Positions 56,671 to 64,000 of a stretch of DNA of 64,000 bases are shown in pieces. This DNA is from Bolinopsis microptera (taxonomy: Eukaryota; Ctenophora; Tentaculata; Lobata; Bolinopsidae): contig NC_087082.1 in the NCBI RefSeq assembly GCF_026151205.1, forward strand, positions 7,943,908 to 8,007,907, given 5' to 3'. Made by a program: the position numbers and the translations under genes. The notes below the pieces were generated by a model, which searched no databases, was not told the DNA's origin, and saw nothing but the letters and a program-made list of their open reading frames with translations. Position 1 is the first letter of the stretch. Each line of letters opens with the position of its first letter.

Positions 56671-57754
56671 ATGAAGCTGCTTATCACCGCCCTGCTGATC
56701 TCCGTAGCGTACTCCCTCAAATGTAGCACATGTATCTCATCTACTCTTACTGATGAGGCTAATGCTGGTATCGTAAAAACTTTCGGTAAGTGAGATCTTC
56801 AGATCACACAATTTGGGCAACAGTTTTAACGTTTTGAAAATGATTGTAGTTTCGGTTCTGAAAAAGAGTTTATTCCGGCAACCGCGAAAATTTTCCAGTT
56901 CCGGCGGTTGGTGCGAAATTCAATTTTTCTGAGATTCAATGATTGATGTCTAGTATAGGTGCCTTGTCTATCAGTAATTACTAGTATCCATATTGATTAG
57001 TGTGTTCGATGTTAACATGTTATTGAAATAAAGTAATTAAGCTTTAATTGAACGATTCATAAAATTAATTTCAGATTTGAAGGCGTGTGATGCTTCTGGC
57101 ACTAGCAAATCTTGCAGCACAGATGAAGATGCATGTTTCGCATCCACCCTCAAGTAAGGCACACTAAGGTGTATTCATTAAAAATAAACAAATTGGTATT
57201 CATGAATACCAACTAACAATTGGTAATTTAATACATCTCCGGTTGTTAGGATGATAGAGGGGGTCAGTCTTATTAGTCTAATCCAGGGTTTGCGCCTCCA
57301 CAGGTACACATACGGCGAGGACAAGACAGCAGGTACATACGTCTCTATGGGGTGTGGTAAAAAGGACAAGTCACCAGTTAACTGGAACTGTGCAGAGTTG
57401 AAAATTTCATTAGGCCCAACCAAACAGTCTGAAATGACCTTGGGAGATTGTGAGTAAAATATATTATATACATATATATTAATAAGGTGGGAACTATATA
57501 AAACATGGTTTATTGGTTGCTGCCCTGATGTAATAATAAGGATAATCTGCTATTTTACTGTACATTTTAAAATAATATAGCTTGTCTATAATTAGTAGAG
57601 GCTCACAATGTGTTCCATAACCCCACTACCTAGTACCTACTAACCCTCAATTTCAGGTGCGGATAGTTACTGTGAGAAAGATAACTGCAACTCCAGCAGT
57701 TCCTTGTTGTTTTCCTTTTCTCTGCTTTTTGTAGCTATCATTTACCACCTTTAG
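56671..57754 (+). CDS. Ly6/uPAR three-finger protein, GPI-anchored
   Basis: Exons 56671-56785, 57075-57153, 57304-57449 and 57657-57754 join in phase to 145 residues. A signal peptide (MKLLITALLISVAYS) is followed by LKCSTC, the family's N-terminal Cys pair. Further cysteines lead to the diagnostic CEKDNCN near the C-terminus, then a Ser-rich stretch and a hydrophobic tail (LLFSFSLLFVAIIYHL), as expected for GPI attachment. Such proteins sit on the outer cell surface and often modulate receptors or act as ligands; the partner here is unknown. Introns fall within the domain. A non-toxin surface role fits the GPI tail. Confidence 0.88.
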
Positions 57755-58261
57755 AGGAGCACTTTCTCTTTTGCAGTTTATAATTTAGATCTTTTCATGA
57801 AGGGGTTTTCTTAAATGTAGAATTATGCTGAAGCAAAATGTAATATCAGACGATTATCATTGATTTTTACATGAACTGTGATTAAATTGTGTCATATTAA
57901 TCAAAGTATCTTTAAGAATGTGTTATCATTGGTTCAATTGAATAAAATAATAAATAAATTATGAAGGGAATTGTATGTAACATTCAACTGCGCAAACATT
58001 GATAACGTCGGACTATATGATCCCTAGGAACACCAGAAAAGGTCTCCGGTGGGGCCGAGGGGGGCTTCTCCGGCACAATTTAATTGTGAACAGTCTGTAG
58101 AGCGATTTAAAGTTTGGTATCTGGAATCGCGATGTTCCCGAACTTATCTTAATTCAAATTTAAAGTTGGAAACTCCATAGGGGGTGAAAATTTTGTACAT
58201 CAATGTACAATGTAAATATATTGTATTACAATTACATATAATATGTTTTACACGATTACAT
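57755..58261. other. 3' flank of the Ly6-like gene, no other feature
   Basis: Probable 3' UTR with AATAAA at 57942-57952, followed by AT-rich sequence. Confidence 0.5.
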
Positions 58262-58380
58262 AATGGGGGGGGGGGGGCCAAGTGGATATTTGTAGATATT
58301 TGTAGATTAATGTAGAATGGATAATCCACGAAAAAAGTGGATGACATTCTACAAATATCTACATTTATCTCCAAAAATTC
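58262..58380. mobile_element. hairpin MITE, GGCCAAGTGGATATTTGTAG family, copy 1
   Basis: After a G-tract it reads GGCCAAGTGGATATTTGTAG, then a palindromic centre (ATCCACGAAAAAAGTGGAT) and CTACAAATATCTACATTTAT. A second copy lies inverted at 62575-62690. The stretch from 58381 to 58720 holds another G-tract near 58585 and no gene. Confidence 0.7.
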
Positions 58381-58719
58381 AGTAGAATTTCTGGGCATTA
58401 ACTTCAATTTCATCACGTTTTATATATGCTAAGTGCTTTAATGATATTATCTGACTACTTGCACAGTTCTTCTATGTTTATTTGAGTGTATTTACATGGA
58501 GATTATGGTCCATAAACACTATCATATAGAGAAAAGCAATGATCTAAAAGGGTGGAACTATCTAATTTAATGTTGAATATTATGGGGGGGGGGGGGGGGG
58601 GGGGGACGAAAGTTCTGATCTCTACCGGTGCTGTCAGTCTGAACTTCCAACCATGCCATCCGCCTGACTAGGGAGAGATAAAAGAGGTACTGTTAAATAT
58701 GGCAAAATAAAATTGTCAA

Positions 58720-61045
58720 GGTGGAATGAGGAGGAGGAGGTGGAAGAGGAGGCTAGGAGGACTGTGGAGAAGGAGGGGACTGAGGAGAAGGAAGAGGAGA
58801 ACTGAGGAGGAGGACTGAGGAGAAGGAGGAAGAGGAAGAGGATGAGGACTGAGAAGGAAGAGGAGGAGGAGGATGAGGACTGGGGAGAAGGAGGAGGACT
58901 AAGGAGGAATATTGAGGAGGATGAGGATCACTGTTCGGCTTAGGGCGAGGCCGAGGGGTACTTTTTTAGCTTAATAGCCGAGGCCGAGGAGTGCCATCTT
59001 AGTTAAGACCGAGGCCGAGGGAAGCCGTGGGGTGCTTTTTTGACCGAGGCAGAGGTCTATCCTAGTATATGCCCTTTGAATAAACGCCATCATGTAATTA
59101 GGAAAAAAATTGGGAATACTGTTTTCAGAAATGAGAAATGAGAATGTGTCGTACATATAAGGACTGAGGATGACTGAGGAGGAGGAGGACTGAGGAAAAA
59201 GAGGACTGAGAAAGAGGTGGAGGAGGTTGAGGAGGACTGAGGAAGAGGAGGACGGAAGAGGACTGAGGAGGAAAAACACTCAAGAGGATCAGTAGGACTG
59301 AAAAGGAGAGAACTGAGGAGGAAAAGAGGAGGAGAATGACTGGGGAGGAAGAGTTAGGAGGGAGACTGAGGAGGAAGAATCAGGAGGGGGGCTGAGGAGG
59401 AAGTGTTAGGAGGAGGGGGACTGAGGAGGAAGATTAAGGAGGAGGTGGACTGAGGAGGAAGTTAGGAAGAGGAGGACTGAGGAGGAAGAGTTAGGAGGAT
59501 CAGGAGGGGGACTGAGGAGAAGGACTTAGGAGAAGGAGGACTGAGGAGGAGGATGAGGGGAAGGAGGAGGAGAAGGAAGAGTACGGGAGAAGGAAGCATC
59601 TAAATTTTATTTCCGTAACAGTTTTTGTCCGTTTATGTCCGTTTTTGTCCATTTTTGTCCGCTTGCAGATGGGGAGACGGAGGACTGAGAAGAAACTGTA
59701 CAAGCGAGGACTGAGGAGAACTGAGGAGGAAAAGGATAACTGAGGAGGAGGACTGAGGAAGAAGAGGACTGAAGGTGAGGTGGAGGGGGAGGAGGTTGAG
59801 GAGGACTGAGGAAGAGGAGGAGGGAGGAGGAAAAATACTCAGGAGGATCAGTAGGACTGAGAAGGAGAGGACTGAGGAGGAGGAGGACTGAGGAGAAGGA
59901 GAATGACTGAGAAGAAGGAGGACTGAGGAGGGGACTGAGGAGGAGGACTTAGGAGGAGGTGGAGGACTGAGGAGGATGATGGGGGAAGGAGGAGGAGTGG
60001 AGAAGGAGGAGGAGGAAGCATCTAAATGTTATTTCCGTGAGAGTTTTTGTCCGTTTGTATCCGTTTATGTCCGTTTTTGTCCGCTTTCTGAGGAAGAGGA
60101 TGCGGATGAGGAGACGGAGGACTGAGAAGGAACTGTACATGCGATGACTGAGGAGGACTGAGGAGGAGGAGTTTGAGGAGGACTGAGGAGGAGGGAAGGA
60201 GGTTGAGGAGGACTGTGAAGAGAAGGACTGAGGAGGAAGAGTTAGGAGGAGGACTGAGGAGGAAGAGTAAGGAGGAGGGGGAATGAGGAGGAAGAGTTAG
60301 GAGGAGGGGGACCGAGGAGGAAGAGTTAGGAGGAGGGAGACTGAGGAGGAAGAGTTAGGAGGAGGGGGACTGAGGAGGAAGACTTAGGAGGAGGAGGCCT
60401 GTAAAAATGTCCGCTTTCTGAGGAGGAGGATACTCAGGATGCGGATGGGGAGACGGAGGACTGAGAAGGAACTGTACAATGTACATGCGATGACTGAGGA
60501 GGACTGAGGAGGGAAGGATGACTGAGGAAGAGGAGGACTGAGGAAGAGGATGACTGAGGATAAGGTGGAGGAGGTTGAGGAGGACGGAGGACGAGGAGGA
60601 CTGAGGAAGAGGAGGTCTGAGGAGGATGATAAGGAGGAGGATGTCAGGATGAGGAAGAGGATGAGTAGGAACACTGAGAAGGATGAGAAGGAGGATGAAC
60701 CATCTAAATGTCATTTTCGTAACAGTTTTTGTTCACTCCGGACTGCGGAGGAGGATGATTGAAGATGAGGAGGAGGAGGTTGAGGAGGACTGAGAAGGAG
60801 AAGGACTGAGGAGGAGAAGGACTGAGGAGGAGGAGGAGGTGTAGGAGGACTGAGGAGGAGGAGGAGGAGGAGGAGGAGGAGGTGGAGGAGGAGGAGGAGG
60901 AGGAGGAGGAGGAGGAGGAGGAGGAGGAGGAGGAGGAGGAGGAGGAGGAGGAGGAGGAGGAGGAGGAGGAGGAGGAGGAGGAGGATAAGGAGGTGGAAGA
61001 CTTGGGAGGAGGAGGAGGAGGAGGAGGAGAAGGAGCAGTGTGGTT
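58720..61045. repeat. 2.3-kb purine-rich block (GGAGGACTGA units, GGA run)
   Basis: One strand is almost all purine: degenerate GAGGAGGACTGAGGA units, ending in a ~190-bp nearly pure GGA run (about 60840-61030). Three times a GCATCTAAATGTTATTTCCG segment followed by GTCCGTTTTTGTCCG words interrupts it, so a longer unit has been multiplied. A piece of the block (about 60605-60735) recurs at 61275-61410. Open frames across it are serine- or proline-rich by-products. Confidence 0.88.
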
Positions 61046-61673
61046 GACTATTTCGTAATCACCTCATGGGCAAGAGATCATTGCTTTGTGAAATTAGTAT
61101 GAATTTATCTTGAGCCGTCCTGCAGGACATGCAAACTTTGCTGGAGTATAGTTTTGCGAAACAAACTTAACCCGTTACCCGACCCTTGGAAATCATGACA
61201 TTTGAACTCCCTCAGCTTCGCTTTCTTGATCGAATGCTGATGCTAAAATCCCCCCCCCCCCCCCCCTCCTGAGGAAGAGGAGGTCTGAGGAGGATGATAA
61301 GGAGGAGGATGTCAGCATGAGGAAGAGGATGAGTAGGAACACTGAGAAGGATGAGAAGGAGGATGAACCATCTAAATGTTATTTTTGTAACAGTTTTTGT
61401 TCGCTCCGAACAAATCATGAACATTTGAACTCTCTCAGCTCCGCTTTCTTGATCGAATGCTGATGCTAAAATCCCCAAAATTAGTTTTTCCCCCGTTCAG
61501 CAACAGAGTTTCTGCCGATCTTTAAATGTCGATCGTTCCTAAGAGGGTTGTGCTGACCTCAGTTGCTGCCTCCGAATCTGCTTCCTCCGATTCTAACATA
61601 TTATAAATATCATCAGTGCAAGTGGGACAGTCCACTTCATCATTCTCACACTCAGTCAACTCTGCAGGGTCAT
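61046..61673. other. no gene; duplicated fragment of the purine block
   Basis: A short C-tract (61249-61267) and the recurring block fragment are present. The sequence GAACTCTCTCAGCTCCGCTT and what follows occurs twice (about 61205 and 61430). Confidence 0.55.
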
Positions 61674-62326
61674 TTATATCCTCCTCTCATTCAATCGGAT
61701 GATGTTTTCATCTTCAAATATTTGCAGGAAATGTAACTTGAACTTCTTACCATCGTCCACGACAGCCTTGGTACCTCGTTCCGTGGCTTTCTTCAAGCTA
61801 TCTATTTTGATGTCACTTGAACTCAAATCGTGGACCTCCTTCGTATCATTCTTCCATGTCTCGTGTGGTAGTGGAACTTCTTCCCTGAAAATACAGCGTC
61901 CACGGGAATGGGCATAGGCTGTCATGTCATCTGCAAGAGCGAGCTCTGAGCGAAGATTTCTTTTCTCGCAGCCGTATGCTAAAGTTATGGCATCGAGATT
62001 TGTGCGGCGACCAGCAAAGATACCAGTTCGAATCCAAGCAAATAGTTGTTCATTAGCATCAGATCCTAGTAGGTATGTTGTTACTTTTGCAGAAAAAGGA
62101 GATTGAGAATGAGTCCATCGCAAGTACATTTCAGATCTTTAAACGTCTGCCAAGTTATAAACTGACAACTATCAGTTATATTAGATTTCCAGAGAACAAA
62201 AAAAGACTTGCAGTACCAAGCCTTTTCTACTCTCTGCTCTGGACTAAAATCCTTGTCTAAGAAAACCTCAGCTAGAAAATGGATACTCTTCAGAAAAAGT
62301 CCTGTGGCTGAATATCCTTCTCTCAA
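61674..62326 (-). pseudogene. probable transposon-derived protein fragment
   Basis: Two frames on the minus strand, offset by a frame change near 62085-62125, give FSPEQRVEKAWYCKSFFVLW, then SNITDSCQFITWQTFKDLKC and YLLGSDANEQLFAWIRTGIF followed by AGRRTNLDAITLAYGCEKRN. The ERVEKAW-FF-W pattern recurs in uncharacterised, probably transposon-encoded animal proteins. No catalytic domain is identified. The assignment is a weak inference; the frame offset indicates decay. Confidence 0.4.
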
Positions 62327-62574
62327 AAAATACTAGTATAAGCAGGACAGATCCTGAACAAGTGAAGGATCTTGACGGTCAGTCAGATTCAAAGCACTGA
62401 GAGAAGTATAGGCAAGCATATAGGGGTTGTCTTTGATGAAATTATAGATGAGTGGTTACATCAAATATGGAACCTAATTCAGGTATTTAATGACATGTAT
62501 GATTACTGGAAGCTTTCTGGAATCCAATAGATAAAACATGTAATGGATAAGAAATCACACAAATTTCTATACAT

Positions 62575-62690
62575 TTTTTGTAGATAAATGTAGATATTTG
62601 TAGATTATTGTCAATGGATAATTCACGAAAAAAGTGGATGACATTCTACAAATATCTACAAATATCCACTTGGCCCCCCCCATAATATTA
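62575..62690. mobile_element. hairpin MITE, GGCCAAGTGGATATTTGTAG family, copy 2 (inverted)
   Basis: Read on the minus strand it starts GGGGGGGGCCAAGTGGATAT and continues with the same hairpin as 58262-58380. It ends at CTACATTTATCTACAAAAAA. Its centre is in the opposite orientation to that of copy 1. Confidence 0.7.
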
Positions 62691-62789
62691 TAATTAAAAT
62701 GTTTCTTTTCGAATTATTGGCGGAAAACTGATGTATGTGGCTTTGCAATTTTTTTTAACAAAATGACATATTGGGTTAGGAAGCTGGAA

Positions 62790-63990
62790 AAATATAATAT
62801 TATATAATGATTACGCTAAAGCGTTCGACGAGGTGGATCATTCCCTACTTCTTAAAAAGGTTAAGTCGTATGTAATACAAGGTAATCTGTACAAATGGAT
62901 TGAACAATTCCTCCTTGATAGGACTCAAACGGTCATTGTTGATGGAAAACATTCTAAGGCCAATGCCGGTTATCAGTGGAGTACCGGAGGGGACTGTACT
63001 TGGTCCAATCCTCTTCCTTCTTTACGTCAACGATCTGGATCAGTACGTGAAAGATTCCAAACTTTAAGCAGCTTTGCCGATGACACCCGAATAGGCAGAA
63101 AAATATCAACTTTAAACGACTGCAATCTTCTTCAAAGCTTCAAGAAGATCTACACAGAATCATACGTTGGTCCGAGGACAACAACATGAAACTGCACGAA
63201 AACAAGTTTGAACTTGTTTGCTATAGAACACCGGCCTCTAAATCACTTTCAGAGGAGCTGCCATTTATGAGTGACATCACAAACTACACCACTCTAAATG
63301 GATCAATCTTAGAAAGACGCCCATTAGTGCGTGACCTGGGAGTCAACATGTCCGATGATTACTTCTGGACACCACATATCAATATCATGGTTGACAAGGT
63401 ACCTCAGATGGCATCTTGGGTTCTTGGAGTATTCAAAGACAGGACAGCACCTGTTATGCTCCAGCTCTACAAATCCCTGATAAGGCTCCAGACTCCAGAG
63501 TGGAGTACTGCTGCCCGCTCTGGAATCCAAACAAGATCTATGATATCCAGTCTATCGAGAGCATACAACGCCAGTTCACTAGACGGATTCTAGGGCTCAA
63601 AGACACCGATTATTGGAATAGACTGAAGGAACTGAAACTTACATCACTGCAAAGACGCTGAGAACGCTACACCATCATACATTTGTGAAAAGTTCTCCAG
63701 GGTATATATCCAAATGACCTAGATGTACAGTTCAGAGAGAATGCCAGACTGGGAGTTAAAGTTATACTCCCTTCACTCACAAAAAAACATCAGCTGCTGC
63801 ACGCTCCACCTACAACCACTCATTCGCAATGAGAGCTGGAAGACTCTGGAATGTTCTCCACAAAATGTTCAATACTCAAAGGATTTTGACAAGCTCCAAG
63901 ACATCTCTTGGAAACTTCCTAGACACCCTTCCAGACAAGCCCCCTACTCCTGGAATTAAACAGGAATTAAACAGGAATTAAACATGAAAT
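62790..63990 (+). pseudogene. CR1/Jockey-type LINE relic, RT C-terminal half
   Basis: The frame starts NDYAKAFDEVDHSLLLKKV (RT motif A region), continues as [16 protein letters not shown], then shifts frame to [20 protein letters not shown] and back to FADDTRIGRK, the catalytic box. Further on come CPLWNPNKIYDIQSIESIQR, RRILGLKDTDYWNRLKELKL and the thumb/tail. At least three frameshifts and several stops make it inactive. The family resembles CR1/Jockey-grade LINEs; the 5' half is absent. Confidence 0.82.
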
Positions 63991-64000
63991 GACCAAGGAG

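Noticed and set aside
58971-61478. Serine-, leucine- and proline-rich frames across the purine block
   Set aside because: They reflect the low-complexity strand asymmetry, not coding sequence.

Overview
This window is nuclear DNA of a multicellular animal. Genes are split by GT-AG introns, there is a eukaryotic tRNA, and the recognisable proteins are animal ones: a UBR5-type ubiquitin ligase, a CPEB1-type RNA-binding protein, an SLC37A4-like sugar-phosphate transporter, a Ly6/uPAR three-finger protein, a seven-helix receptor and an LDL-A-repeat receptor. The AT-rich sequence and the many foldback and MITE-like elements suggest an early-branching invertebrate such as a cnidarian. That last step is inference; no species can be named from the sequence.

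Layout. 0.3-13.2 kb (minus): the 5' half of a UBR5 gene, 25 coding exons whose reading phase closes at every junction; it runs off the left edge. Five introns hold minisatellites, and in four of them the repeat unit is a copy of the adjacent exon-intron junction. A tRNA-Gly(GCC) lies antisense in another intron. 13.2-17.3 kb: a 4.1 kb foldback element ending 64 bp upstream of the UBR5 start codon, with a younger 0.8 kb element inside one arm. 17.8-22.3 kb: a G-rich MITE, a LINE relic and a nearly intact PHD-finger/RT/restriction-like-endonuclease retrotransposon. 22.3-27.7 kb: no gene, several small repeat families. 27.8-29.2 kb (minus): an orphan seven-helix protein. 29.7-44.9 kb: a large inverted-repeat structure that appears to split a LINE relic; its ends are mirrored 10-bp repeats, and inside are an LDL-A-repeat receptor truncated after its fourth helix, a hAT relic and many MITEs. 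49.0-50.3 kb (plus): CPEB1-type single-exon gene. 52.7-53.0 kb: a perfect 145-bp palindrome. 53.1-55.4 kb (minus): SLC37A4-like gene. 56.7-57.8 kb (plus): Ly6/uPAR gene. 58.7-61.0 kb: purine-rich low-complexity block. 61.7-64.0 kb: transposon relics.

The host genes do not form a pathway; they are separate units among mobile DNA. The strongest unusual signals are (1) minisatellites that multiply real splice acceptors and donors of one gene, (2) the 15 kb inverted-repeat structure carrying a gene fragment, (3) a small MITE family with exact 8-bp target duplications, one copy reduced to 15 bp, and (4) the empty-site proof of insertion provided by the two arms of the 4.1 kb foldback.
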